Of a stretch of DNA of 64,000 nucleotides, positions 37,279 through 45,901 are shown piece after piece; the first letter of the stretch is position 1; each line of letters opens with the position of its first letter. The notes beneath the pieces are model-generated. The model saw nothing but the letters and a program-made list of their open reading frames with translations, was not told the origin of the DNA and did no database searches. The DNA is taken from assembly GCA_947497295.1 (NCBI GenBank), contig CANMFU010000004.1, positions 112,545 through 176,544 of the forward strand, read 5' to 3'. The position numbers were made by a program, and so were the translations under genes. This DNA is from an uncultured Roseovarius sp. (GTDB lineage: Bacteria > Pseudomonadota > Alphaproteobacteria > Rhodobacterales > Rhodobacteraceae).

Positions 37279-37494
37279 ATGGATCTGGAACGGATGCGCG
37301 CCCTGTTGGTCGCACTGCAGGAGGCACGCTACGCGGGCGTCCGCTCGGTCAGCTATGACGGCAAGACCATCACCTACGGCTCGGATGCGGAACTGACGAA
37401 CGCAATCAGTGATCTGGAGGCCAGAATTGCCATCGCGGCTGGCACCCCACACCGCCGCCGTCGCTGGGGCACCGTTGCCTCAAAAGGTCTGTGA
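37279..37494 (+). CDS. Head-to-tail joining protein gpW family
   Basis: The 71-residue protein MDLERMRALLVALQEARYAG with a central SVSYDGKTITYGSDAEL matches gpW of phage lambda in size and position (between terminase and portal). gpW caps the portal after packaging. The start follows the terminase stop by 1 bp. Confidence 0.8.
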   Translation: MDLERMRALLVALQEARYAGVRSVSYDGKTITYGSDAELTNAISDLEARIAIAAGTPHRRRRWGTVASKGL

Positions 37495-37497
37495 CCC

Positions 37498-38994
37498 ATG
37501 GCGTTTGAAGCCCTCCGTCAACGCATCGGCAGCATCATCGGCGGGTTTGACGCGGCGCAGGCCCATCGGCGGCTGCGGGGCTTCCGGGCCTCCCGCGCCC
37601 ATGTGAACACGTTGATCGCAGCTTCGGGCGACACGATCACGGCCCGCGCCCGCTGGCTGGTGCGCAACAATGGCTATGCGGCGAATGCGGTGGAGTCCTT
37701 CGCCAGCAATGTGGTCGGCGATGGCATCAAACCCTCGTCCACCATCGCCGATGCCGCAAAGAAGGAAGAACTGCAGGCGCTGTGGCTGGCTTGGACCGAC
37801 GACGCCGATGCCGAAGGGCTGACCGATTTCTACGGGCTGCAGCGCCGCGCCGCGCGCGAGGTGTTCCTGTCGGGCGAGGTCTTCATCCGAATTCGGCCGC
37901 GCCGGGCCGAGGACGGTCTGACCGTACCGCTGCAATTGCAGATGCTGCCCGCCGAAATGTTGCCGCTGGACATGAGCCGCGAATTGCCCGGCGTCGGCCT
38001 GATCCGGCAGGGGATTGAGTTCGACGGCATCGGCCGCCGCGTCGCTTATCACTTCCTGCGCCGCCATCCAAGTGACATGACAGACCCGGGACTTGCGGGC
38101 GAGACGACACGGGTGCCTGCATCCGAAGTGATCCATGTGCTGGACCCGGTCGAGGCTGGTCAGCTGCGCGGCGTGTCAAGATTTTCCGCTGCGATCGTCA
38201 AGCTGTTCACCTTGGATCTCTACGACGATGCCGAGCTGGAGCGCAAAAAGATCGCGGCGATGTTCGCGATGTTCATCACCTCCCCCGCGCCGGAAACACC
38301 GCTGGAGCCGACCGACGAGGATCTGGAGGTTGAGCCCGGCCAGGTGGTGCGCTTGGATCCCGGTGAGGATGTGTCCACCCCGGCGACGCCGGACTCGGGC
38401 GGGACCTACGAGCCGTTCCAGTACCGGACCTTGCTGCAAATCGCGGCGGCGCTGGGCATCCCCTATGGCTATCTGACCGGCGACACGGCGAAGGGCAATT
38501 TTTCCAACACCCGGATATCGCTGGTGGACTTTCGGCGCCGCATCTCGGCCTTCCAGCACAGTGTGATGGTATATCAGATGGGCCGCGCGGTCTGGACCCG
38601 CTGGTTGGATGTGGCCGTTCTGTCGGGAGCCATCAATCTGCCTGGTTATAGCGGCCAGCGCCGCCAGTATCAGGCCTGCGCCTGGCTGCCGACCAAATGG
38701 GACTGGATCGATCCGATGAAGGACGCCTCAGCCGAGATCCTGCAGATCGAAGCGGGTCTCAAATCCCGCACGCAGGCAATTTCCGAGCGCGGCTATGACG
38801 CCGAACAGGTCGACCGCGAGATTGCCGCCGAGCGTAAACGCGAACTGGCGCTGGGCCTCGACTTCCGCCGTCCGGGATCCCCGGCGCAGGGGCCGGGAAC
38901 TGCGGGCGACAGTGACGACAAGCAGGATGGCGCGGAAGGCGACGGTGCGCCGGAAGACACTGAAGACGAGTCCAACCCCAAGGGTGACACATGA
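37498..38994 (+). CDS. Phage portal protein, lambda gpB family
   Basis: This 498-residue protein has an alpha-helical beginning (RGFRASRAHVNTLIAASGDT), the conserved NPYAxxAV-like stretch LVRNNGYAANAVESFASNVV, wing-domain strands and ALGIPYGYLTGDTAKGNFSNTRISLVDF, which is diagnostic for the lambda portal. The C-terminus is disordered and acidic (DDKQDGAEGDGAPEDTEDES). Twelve copies would form the ring through which DNA enters. It overlaps the protease gene by 4 bp. Confidence 0.93.
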   Translation: MAFEALRQRIGSIIGGFDAAQAHRRLRGFRASRAHVNTLIAASGDTITARARWLVRNNGYAANAVESFASNVVGDGIKPSSTIADAAKKEELQALWLAWTDDADAEGLTDFYGLQRRAAREVFLSGEVFIRIRPRRAEDGLTVPLQLQMLPAEMLPLDMSRELPGVGLIRQGIEFDGIGRRVAYHFLRRHPSDMTDPGLAGETTRVPASEVIHVLDPVEAGQLRGVSRFSAAIVKLFTLDLYDDAELERKKIAAMFAMFITSPAPETPLEPTDEDLEVEPGQVVRLDPGEDVSTPATPDSGGTYEPFQYRTLLQIAAALGIPYGYLTGDTAKGNFSNTRISLVDFRRRISAFQHSVMVYQMGRAVWTRWLDVAVLSGAINLPGYSGQRRQYQACAWLPTKWDWIDPMKDASAEILQIEAGLKSRTQAISERGYDAEQVDREIAAERKRELALGLDFRRPGSPAQGPGTAGDSDDKQDGAEGDGAPEDTEDESNPKGDT

Positions 38995-40325
38995 TGCACC
39001 ACGCCCAGATCGCCCAGCGCGCTTTCAACACGCCGCTGATGGTGGACCCTGCCAAGGCACTGGCCTTCTTGTCTGGGCTGGGTCCGCGCATCACCGGGCA
39101 GGACATCACCTTTCTGGGCGTGGAGACCGATGCCACTGATCAAACGGCTGCCGCCCTGCCTGCCCGCGCGTCGCTGTTCGGCAATGATCTCGCCCAGCGC
39201 CATCAGCGCAATGGAAGCCAGCCCTACGCAGTGGTCGACGGCATCGCGGTGATCGAAATCGCAGGAACGCTGGTGCATCGCGGGGCTTGGATCGGACAAT
39301 CCTCGGGGCTGACGTCTTACGAGGGGATCGCCGCCCAGATCGGCGCGGCGATCAGCGACTCGGCGGTGCGGGGCATTGCGCTCGACATCGACAGCTTCGG
39401 CGGTGAGGTCGCGGGGGCCTTCGATCTGGCAGACCGCATCCGGGCCGCACGCGCACGAAAGCCGGTGCAGGCCTTCGTGGCGGAACATGCGCTGTCCGCT
39501 GGCTACGTTCTGGCCAGCCAGGCCGACCGGATTATTCTGCCGCGCACCGGGGCCGTTGGCAGCATCGGGGTGGTGGCCCTGCACACCGACATGAGCGGCG
39601 CGCTGGACCAGAAAGGCATTGCGGTCACGCTGATACATGCGGGGGTCCACAAGATCGACGCCAATCCCTATCAGCCGCTGCCCGAGGCCGTGGGCGACCA
39701 GATGCAGCGCGAGCTGGAGGTCGTGCGCTTCCTCTTCGCCGAGACCGTCGCCGCCGGGCGCGGGGATCGTCTCAGCCATGCCGCCGCGCTGGCAACAGAG
39801 GCTGCCGTGCTCCGCGGCGCTGATGCCATTGCCGCCGGTCTTGCCGACGAACTGGCCGATCCCGTCACCGCCTTCCGCGCCTTCGCCGCTGCTTCGCATG
39901 GCACCAATCCCACCAGCAGAAAGGGTCCACAGATGACTACCAACTCCACCGACACCCCGAATTCGGATCAGATTGCCGCCCCTCCCGCAGCTGAGGTCGC
40001 CCCAATTACACCTGAGCGGCCTGCTGTGGCTGTGGATGATGCACCGACGTCCGACGCACCCACCATGAGCGCCGACGCCATCCGCGCCGAGGCGGCCGAG
40101 GTAGCCCAAGTCTGCGCGCAGGCCGCCCGGCTGGGTGTGGATATCGACGCCGCCGACGCTGTTGCGCGCGGCTTGAAACCCGAAGCCCTGCGCGCCCACG
40201 TGCTGGCCGATCTTGCCTCGCGCAGCGATGCGGCGGGCATCATCGCCACTGCCCCGGCTGCCGCTGCCGCCAAAGACAGCCCCATCATCGCCGCCGCAAA
40301 GAAGGCCGCCACAGCCTCGCGCTGA
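38991..40325 (+). CDS. S49-family capsid protease with C-terminal scaffold region
   Basis: The 444-residue protein resembles lambda gpC. The SppA-like fold has IAVIEIAGTLVHRG, the oxyanion region DIDSFGGEVAGAFDLAD, the serine nucleophile S169 in EHALSAGYVLAS and a candidate catalytic lysine K208 in LDQKGIAVTLIHAG. After residue 300 the sequence becomes low-complexity and alanine-rich, like a scaffold. An internal ATG at 39933 (MTTNSTDTPNSDQ) follows a purine-rich site and could give a separate scaffolding protein, as Nu3 does within lambda C. It would clear scaffold from the prohead. Confidence 0.88.
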   Translation: MMHHAQIAQRAFNTPLMVDPAKALAFLSGLGPRITGQDITFLGVETDATDQTAAALPARASLFGNDLAQRHQRNGSQPYAVVDGIAVIEIAGTLVHRGAWIGQSSGLTSYEGIAAQIGAAISDSAVRGIALDIDSFGGEVAGAFDLADRIRAARARKPVQAFVAEHALSAGYVLASQADRIILPRTGAVGSIGVVALHTDMSGALDQKGIAVTLIHAGVHKIDANPYQPLPEAVGDQMQRELEVVRFLFAETVAAGRGDRLSHAAALATEAAVLRGADAIAAGLADELADPVTAFRAFAAASHGTNPTSRKGPQMTTNSTDTPNSDQIAAPPAAEVAPITPERPAVAVDDAPTSDAPTMSADAIRAEAAEVAQVCAQAARLGVDIDAADAVARGLKPEALRAHVLADLASRSDAAGIIATAPAAAAAKDSPIIAAAKKAATASR

Positions 40326-40362
40326 TCCCGCGCCCACCCCCCCCAAACATGGAGACTGACCA

Positions 40363-40743
40363 ATGCCCGTCCTGACGGAACCGCCCAGCATGGGCGATGT
40401 CCTCAAATATGAGGTCAACCCGAACTACACCCGCGAAGTGGTCACGCTTCTGCAAGGCATGCCCTATCCAGTCGGCTCGGTGCTCGGCCAGATCACCGCC
40501 AGCGGCAAGTACAAGCTGGCGACCAGCGGCGGCGCTGATGGCGCGCAGACCGCCACTGCCGTCTTGCTCTACGCCGTCGACGCCACGCTCGCTGATGCCA
40601 GCGGCATTGTGATCGCGCGCGGGCCCTCGCTCGTGTCGCGGGCAGGCCTTGCTTACGACGGCACCGTCGATGACAGCGCCAAGATCACCACAAAGATCGG
40701 CCAGCTGGCCGCCGTCGGCATCATTGCCCGCGACGGCGTCTGA
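40363..40743 (+). CDS. Head decoration protein (gpD-like)
   Basis: The 126-residue protein LTEPPSMGDVLKYEVNPNYT with VTLLQGMPYPVGSVLGQITA and a C-terminal KIGQLAAVGIIARDGV matches the lambda D decoration fold, a beta-tulip trimer that stabilises expanded heads. It sits between protease and capsid genes, as in lambda. Its own ribosome site (GGAG before the ATG) is clear. Confidence 0.85.
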   Translation: MPVLTEPPSMGDVLKYEVNPNYTREVVTLLQGMPYPVGSVLGQITASGKYKLATSGGADGAQTATAVLLYAVDATLADASGIVIARGPSLVSRAGLAYDGTVDDSAKITTKIGQLAAVGIIARDGV

Positions 40744-40797
40744 TCCCGAACCAGCCCAGCGCATTCACATCCATTCCTCTTTCTCCCGGAGCCCCTC

Positions 40798-41820
40798 ATG
40801 ACCCTTGTCCGCAACCCGTTCGACGCTGGCGGCTATTCGCTGGCCGAGATGACGCAGGCCATCAACATCCTGCCCAACCTCTACACCCGCCTTGGCCAGA
40901 TCGGCCTCTTCCGCTTCGAAGGCGTCAGCCAGCGCTCGGTGATCATCGAGCAATACGAGGGGGTGCTGAACCTGCTGCCCTCGGTTCCGCTGGGTGGCCC
41001 CGCCACGGTTGGCACCCGCGAAGGGCGTGCCATGCGCAGCTTTGCCCTGCCATGGATTCCGCATGATGACGTGATCCTGCCGGGCGACATCCAGGGAAGC
41101 CCGGCGCTGGGCGTATTCGACGCGGCCGATCCGCTGGTGGAGGTGATGAACCGCAAGTTGCAGCTGATGCGCCGCAAGCACGCCCAGACGCGCGAATACA
41201 TGGAAATGAACGCTCTGCGCGGCATCGTCAAAGACGGCGCAGGCACCACGCTCTACAACTACTTCACCGAATTCGGTCTGGCGCAGATTTCTGTCGACTT
41301 CGTTCTGGGCACGGCGGGCACCAATGTGCAGGGCAAGGTCCGTGAGGTGCTGCGCGCGGTGGAAGACAACCTGCTGGGCGAGGCGATGTCTTCGGTCCAC
41401 GCCCTTGTGAGTCGCGAGTTCTTCGACAAGCTGATCTCGCACCCGAAGACCGAGGAGGCCTACAAGTTCTATGCCGCCACCGGGGCCCAGCCGCTGCGCG
41501 AGGATATGCGCCGCAACTTCCCCTTCGCGGGCATCGTATTCGAGGAATACTCTGGCACCGTGACGCTTTCGACCAGCGCCAGCGAACGTCTCGTCCCGGC
41601 CAGTGAGGGCATCGCCTTTCCTTTGGGCACGATGGACACCTTCACCACCTATGGCGGCCCGGCCAACTTGCTGGAGGCGGCCAACACCATGGGCCTGCCG
41701 CTCTATGCCCGGCAGCATCTCGACGAGAAAGGCCGCTGGATCGATCTGATGACGGAGGCCTCGATCCTGCCGGTGAACAAGCGGCCGCGCATCGCGATCC
41801 GCCTGCACACCTCGAACTGA
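40798..41820 (+). CDS. Major capsid protein, lambda gpE family
   Basis: This 340-residue protein has the HK97-fold signatures of the gpE family: AGGYSLAEMTQAINILPNLY, IPHDDVILPGDIQG and AFPLGTMDTFTTYGGPANLL near the end. It forms the icosahedral shell. The N-terminal arm is short and no delta domain is present, consistent with a separate scaffold encoded by the protease gene. A ribosome site (CCGGAG) precedes the ATG. Confidence 0.93.
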   Translation: MTLVRNPFDAGGYSLAEMTQAINILPNLYTRLGQIGLFRFEGVSQRSVIIEQYEGVLNLLPSVPLGGPATVGTREGRAMRSFALPWIPHDDVILPGDIQGSPALGVFDAADPLVEVMNRKLQLMRRKHAQTREYMEMNALRGIVKDGAGTTLYNYFTEFGLAQISVDFVLGTAGTNVQGKVREVLRAVEDNLLGEAMSSVHALVSREFFDKLISHPKTEEAYKFYAATGAQPLREDMRRNFPFAGIVFEEYSGTVTLSTSASERLVPASEGIAFPLGTMDTFTTYGGPANLLEAANTMGLPLYARQHLDEKGRWIDLMTEASILPVNKRPRIAIRLHTSN

Positions 41821-41830
41821 CGGGCGCGCC

Positions 41831-42145
41831 ATGAATGTCTTCGCCGCCGCCATGGACCGGATCTTCGCCAACCCGTCCATGGCGGTGGCAGCACTCTGGA
41901 TCTCCGCCGCCACCTCCGACGAACGCCCGATGCGCGTCATCCGCCGCGCCCCGGACCGCATCACCGAGTTCGGCGCGGCTCGTTTTGTCAGCGACACCAC
42001 GATGGTCGACGTGCGCCTGTCCGACCTGTCCGATCCGCGCCCCGGCGATTTGATCGTGATCGGCACCGACAGCTTCACCATCCAGGGCGAGCCCACGCGC
42101 GACCGTGAACGGCTGATCTGGTCACTGGACCTGCGGCCGACATGA
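41831..42145 (+). CDS. Phage head-tail joining protein (gpFII-like)
   Basis: The 104-residue protein lies directly after the capsid gene. It has the strand-rich end RPGDLIVIGTDSFTIQGEP and LIWSLDLRPT, resembling the FII connector proteins of lambdoid phages. The gene overlaps the next by 4 bp. Family assignment rests on position and length as much as on motif. Confidence 0.65.
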   Translation: MNVFAAAMDRIFANPSMAVAALWISAATSDERPMRVIRRAPDRITEFGAARFVSDTTMVDVRLSDLSDPRPGDLIVIGTDSFTIQGEPTRDRERLIWSLDLRPT

Positions 42146-42768
42146 AGCTGAAACTCGATATCCGTCCCGATATCGTGGCGATGATGCAAGCTGAAATTGC
42201 CGCCGGTGAGAAGGCGGTATCGGCCGCCATGCGAGAGGCGGGGACCGGGCTGAAATCCGACTGGCGAGGACAAATCACTGGCGCGGGACTTGGTCGGCGG
42301 CTTGCCAACTCCATCCGCAGCCAAAACTTCCCGAGGTCGGGCAAAAGTCTCAATGCAGCCGTGCTGGTCTGGTCCAAGGCACCGGTGATCGTCGGCGCGC
42401 ACGACACCAGCCCGCTGATCCGCTCGAAGGACGGGTTCTGGCTGGCAATCCCGACGCCCGCTGCCGGGAAAAGCCGCAAAGGCGGACGCATCACACCCCT
42501 TGAGTGGGAGCGCCGCACCGGTCTGCGTTTGCGGTTTGTCTATCGTCGCAGGGGGCCAAGCCTGCTCGTGGCCGAAGGGCGGTTGAACACAAAGGGCCAG
42601 GCGGCGGTGTCGCGCTCGAAAACCGGACGCGGCAAGGCGACCGTGCCGATCTTCCTGCTGGTGCCGCAGGTCAAGTTGCAGAAGCGGCTGGATCTGGCGC
42701 GGGATGCAGCGCGGGTGCATGAGGCGGTGCCGGGACTGATTGTAGCGAATTGGGTGAAACGAAGCTGA
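42142..42768 (+). CDS. Phage protein, DUF6441-like (tail completion)
   Basis: The 208-residue protein has a helical start (IRPDIVAMMQAEIAAGEKAV), a conserved WRGQITGAGLGRRLANSIRS and a basic centre (RLRFVYRRRGPSLLVAEGRL). In this gene order the DUF6441 family replaces lambda gpZ, the tail completion protein. The end VPGLIVANWVKRS abuts the inserted NYN gene, showing that the insertion did not damage it. Confidence 0.75.
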   Translation: MKLKLDIRPDIVAMMQAEIAAGEKAVSAAMREAGTGLKSDWRGQITGAGLGRRLANSIRSQNFPRSGKSLNAAVLVWSKAPVIVGAHDTSPLIRSKDGFWLAIPTPAAGKSRKGGRITPLEWERRTGLRLRFVYRRRGPSLLVAEGRLNTKGQAAVSRSKTGRGKATVPIFLLVPQVKLQKRLDLARDAARVHEAVPGLIVANWVKRS

Positions 42769-42910
42769 TGGCTTGTATAATATTGGGCGGCTATGGCGGT
42801 AGGAACCACACATGTTATAATTCGCCCTTAAGATGCACACCAACGCTTGAAGATTTGCGTCAAGGCGATACAGATTTCCTAAATACAGACAGATTATGGC
42901 GGAGTGAGAA
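42769..42910 (+). promoter_or_regulatory. AT-rich upstream region of the NYN gene with two TATAAT boxes
   Basis: TATAAT occurs at about 42776 and again at about 42813, unusual in this GC-rich operon. They could make the inserted gene independent of phage late control. The -35 elements are poor. Confidence 0.45.
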
Positions 42911-44023
42911 ATGATTGGCGACTTTGGTGACCGAAATGCACGGAATAGGGACATCAAGGTTGCCGACTATGCGCCTGAAAAATGGAAAGAGTTTTCGTTC
43001 GCCAGAGAGGCATTTGCTACCAAAGCCATTGAGCAGGCTGGCGGAAAGGTCGAGAGCCACAAGGTGCTCATTCTAGTTGATCTTAACGGGATGTATTTGC
43101 GCCTGCATGAATGGCTGACTGAGGCAGGAATGCCTGTCCGGGGAGGGCTGATCCTAAGCCGTTTTGCGTTTTTCCAAATTTACGATGCGTTCGAGAGGAT
43201 CAGAAAGAGTGTCATAGATCTGTCTGACGGAGAGTTCGCGGACTTCGATGACGTCACAGAGAATATTCGAACTACAGATGGTGAAGGTATTTGGGTAGAT
43301 TCCAAAAAGACATATTTAAAATTTTCTCCTCAGTTTGACCTGTTTTATGCTCCGGCACCTCACAAAGATATCGAATGGAAGCTACGGAAAGAAGCTCGAT
43401 CGGGCGGTATTAATCTGCAACGCCTTGTCAAAATGGCGGAGAACGGCGTGATTGAGGTTTTTGGAAAGGAGCGAGACTATAAGGCATATGATGATTTCAT
43501 CGCAAAATTGAGGGCCAATCCAGAGTACTCTAGGTCAGAACAGGGCTTTTTTTGCTATAATATCGGGCCGAAAGGTCTCAGATACTTTGGTGAGAAGGAA
43601 GTTGACACCCGCATTGTGATGCGTGCAATGGATGTCCTTTATAATTATGAAGCTGACGTCATTTGCGTAGTTTCTTCCGACCAAGACTTCTTGCCGCTGA
43701 GCGATAAGTCATCCGAATTTGGGGTCATGTTTTACCAAGCAGATCTCGCCAAGTTCGGTTCGTACAATAATGTAGGCAGAAAAATCAAAGAGTTGGGAGC
43801 GAAATTTTTGGCCGGCAGGATAGATCCAAGCTGGCCTTTAAAGGTGATTTGCGAAGCCGCGTCTTCCGAGGAGCATAATTCGTCCGCACTCTACGAGATA
43901 GATGAGGACGAGCTTAGATCGCTTTGTGAGATGCACAATGGCATGAACGAGTACAAAATCGCCCCAAATTTTGGATCAGACGGTAATGTTTCAGGTTTGG
44001 TTTTGTCAAAGCCCGCAAAATAG
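42911..44023 (+). CDS. NYN (PIN-like) domain ribonuclease, cargo gene in the tail operon
   Basis: The 370-residue protein belongs to the NYN/LabA (DUF88) family. The N-terminal strand KVLILVDLNG supplies D57 and N59, and the acidic pocket is completed by D232 in KEVDTRIVMRAMDVL and by D257 and D259 in VVSSDQDFLPLSD. The tail after residue 300 has no known domain. Codon use is far AT-richer than in its neighbours, which marks a foreign origin. The gene has its own possible promoter and interrupts the phage order between the DUF6441 gene and the tail terminator. Phage genes placed like this (morons) often protect the lysogen, so an RNA-cleaving anti-phage role is an inference. Confidence 0.85.
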   Translation: MIGDFGDRNARNRDIKVADYAPEKWKEFSFAREAFATKAIEQAGGKVESHKVLILVDLNGMYLRLHEWLTEAGMPVRGGLILSRFAFFQIYDAFERIRKSVIDLSDGEFADFDDVTENIRTTDGEGIWVDSKKTYLKFSPQFDLFYAPAPHKDIEWKLRKEARSGGINLQRLVKMAENGVIEVFGKERDYKAYDDFIAKLRANPEYSRSEQGFFCYNIGPKGLRYFGEKEVDTRIVMRAMDVLYNYEADVICVVSSDQDFLPLSDKSSEFGVMFYQADLAKFGSYNNVGRKIKELGAKFLAGRIDPSWPLKVICEAASSEEHNSSALYEIDEDELRSLCEMHNGMNEYKIAPNFGSDGNVSGLVLSKPAK

Positions 44024-44081
44024 AGAATAAGCCTGCCGACCTTCATAAGTTGACTGATGCAAATTTGCCAAATGCAGAGCT

Positions 44082-44501
44082 ATGCCCACACCTCGTGAAT
44101 CCATCCTCACCGCGCTGCATGCGCGGCTCTCGGCGCTGACCGCCACCGCCCTGCGCGGTGAGGTGCTGCCGGAGCGCGTGCCCAGCGAGGGTCTACTGAT
44201 CCTGCGCGACGGCGAACCAGGCGACCCGGATGTCACGCTGTCACCTCTACGCTACCACTACCAGCACCGAGCCGAGATCGAGGCTGTTGTTCAGGGCACC
44301 GCCCGTGACGTCGCCTTCGACACACTGACCGCGAGCATCGGCGCGGTGATTGCCGCCGACCGCACGCTGGGTAGCCTTTGCGACTGGGTCGAAGCGGAAG
44401 CGCCACGCCCCGTCGATCTGCCGGTCGAGGGCGCGGCCAGTCTGAAGGCGGCCGTGATCCCGGTCGTCCTGCACTACTCCACGGCCGATCCGCTGGCCTG
44501 A
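44082..44501 (+). CDS. Phage tail terminator-like protein (gpU position)
   Basis: The 139-residue protein (LTALHARLSALTATALRGEV, then DVTLSPLRYHYQHRAEIEAV) has the mixed strand-helix pattern of minor tail proteins and lies immediately before the tail-tube gene, which is where gpU lies in lambda. It is usually annotated acyl-CoA transferase in related prophages, which is not supported by any motif here. Function is inferred from order. Confidence 0.6.
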   Translation: MPTPRESILTALHARLSALTATALRGEVLPERVPSEGLLILRDGEPGDPDVTLSPLRYHYQHRAEIEAVVQGTARDVAFDTLTASIGAVIAADRTLGSLCDWVEAEAPRPVDLPVEGAASLKAAVIPVVLHYSTADPLA

Positions 44502-44525
44502 TCCCGACAACCTGAGGAGAAAACG

Positions 44526-45464
44526 ATGGCACGAGCCCAAGGGGCGCGGGCGCAGATGGCGCTTGCGTTCGAAACGACCTATGGCACGCCGCCGGTGGGC
44601 GGATTCACGAAGATGCCCTTCGCCAGCACCTCGCTCGGCGCGGAGCAGCCGCTGCTCAATTCGGAACTGCTGGGCTACGGCCGCGATCCACTGGCACCGA
44701 TCAAGGATGCGGTGACCGCCGATGGTGATGTTGTCGTACCGCTTGACGCCGAGGCCTTCGGGTTCTGGCTGAAGGCGGGTTTCGGCGATCCGACCACGAC
44801 CGGAACCGGCCCCTGGACGCATGAATTCCAGTCAGGGTCCTGGGCACTGCCCAGCATGTCCATTGAGACCAGCATGCCCGAGGTGCCGCGCTTTGCAATG
44901 TATTCCGGCTGCGTGCTAGACCAGATCAACTGGCAGATGCAACGATCTGGCCTGCTGACCGCGACAGCGCGGCTGGTGGCGCAGGGCGAGACGGTGGGCA
45001 CGACCACCAGCGCCGGGACGCCAGCCGCTCTCGAATTGCAGCGGTTTGGTCATTTCAACGGGGCAATCACCCGGAATGGCTCGGCCCTCGGCAATGTGGT
45101 CTCGGCCGACATCACCTATGCCAACAACCTCGATCGGATCGAGACCATACGCTCGGACGGCCGCATCGATGGCGCAGACCCGTCCATCGCCGCGCTGACC
45201 GGCTCGATCGAAGTCCGGTTCTCCGATCAGACGCTGGTGACGCAGGCGATCAATGGCGATCCCTGCGAGCTTGAGTTCGCCTATGTGCTGCCCTCAGGCG
45301 AAAGCTTCATCTTCACCGTGCACTCTGTCTTTCTGCCACGTCCCCGGATCGAGATTTCCGGGCCGCAGGGCGTGCAGGCCACCTTCGACTGGCAGGCCGC
45401 GCGCGACAGCACGGTCGGCCGGATGTGCACCGCAACCCTGATCAACGACATTGAGGTATACTGA
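44526..45464 (+). CDS. Phage tail tube protein (major tail protein)
   Basis: The 312-residue protein starts MARAQGARAQMALAFETTYG. It has the tail-tube pattern SLGAEQPLLNSELLGYGRDP, DGDVVVPLDAEAFGFWLK and ANNLDRIETIRSDGRIDGAD, seen in tail tube families of siphophages. It would polymerise around the tape measure. GAGGAGA lies before the ATG, and its stop overlaps the next start by one base. Confidence 0.87.
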   Translation: MARAQGARAQMALAFETTYGTPPVGGFTKMPFASTSLGAEQPLLNSELLGYGRDPLAPIKDAVTADGDVVVPLDAEAFGFWLKAGFGDPTTTGTGPWTHEFQSGSWALPSMSIETSMPEVPRFAMYSGCVLDQINWQMQRSGLLTATARLVAQGETVGTTTSAGTPAALELQRFGHFNGAITRNGSALGNVVSADITYANNLDRIETIRSDGRIDGADPSIAALTGSIEVRFSDQTLVTQAINGDPCELEFAYVLPSGESFIFTVHSVFLPRPRIEISGPQGVQATFDWQAARDSTVGRMCTATLINDIEVY

Positions 45465-45901
45465 TGCTCACGCTCGATCTAACGAACGCGCCGCGCTGGC
45501 ATGATCTCGCACCCGGGGTGCGTGTGAAGCTGCGCCCCCTGACCACCGCGCTGATGGTGGCGACCCGTAGCGACTCTGCGGTCGAAGATATCCCCGAGGC
45601 CGCATCCGACGAAGAGCGCGCCGTTGCCTTCGCCAAGGCGCTGGCGCGGCGGGCCGTGCTTGCATGGGAGGGTATTGGTGATGCGGATGGCAATGTAATC
45701 GAGCCCAGTCCCGACGCTGTCGACGCGCTTCTCGACATCTGGCCGATCTTCGAGGCGTTCCAATTGGCCTACGTCTCCAAGGGCCTGCTGTTGGAACAGG
45801 AAAAAAACGTCTCCGCGCTCTCGCCGAATGGTCCTTCGGCGGGGGCGAACGCTACTGTGAAGCCTGCGCGCAAGCCTGCCCGGACTGCCCGGCGCGGCTG
45901 A
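45464..45901 (+). CDS. Tail assembly chaperone, short form (gpG-like)
   Basis: The 145-residue protein (VRVKLRPLTTALMVATRSDS, then DIWPIFEAFQLAYVSKGLLL) occupies the place of lambda gpG between tail tube and tape measure. Its final 30 residues are basic and low-complexity, as expected where a frameshift normally takes over. A slippery heptamer is found at 45802-45808. Chaperones of this kind hold the tape-measure protein for tube assembly. Confidence 0.8.
   Translation: MLTLDLTNAPRWHDLAPGVRVKLRPLTTALMVATRSDSAVEDIPEAASDEERAVAFAKALARRAVLAWEGIGDADGNVIEPSPDAVDALLDIWPIFEAFQLAYVSKGLLLEQEKNVSALSPNGPSAGANATVKPARKPARTARRG

Noticed and set aside
38793..40418. Antisense frame of 541 codons over the portal end and protease
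   Set aside because: Glycine-rich low-complexity translation without motifs, opposite a well-supported protease.
40765..42957. Very long antisense frame (730 codons) over the capsid region
   Set aside because: It mirrors the capsid and following genes; the sense strand has clear family signatures and the antisense frame is a by-product of GC-rich third positions.
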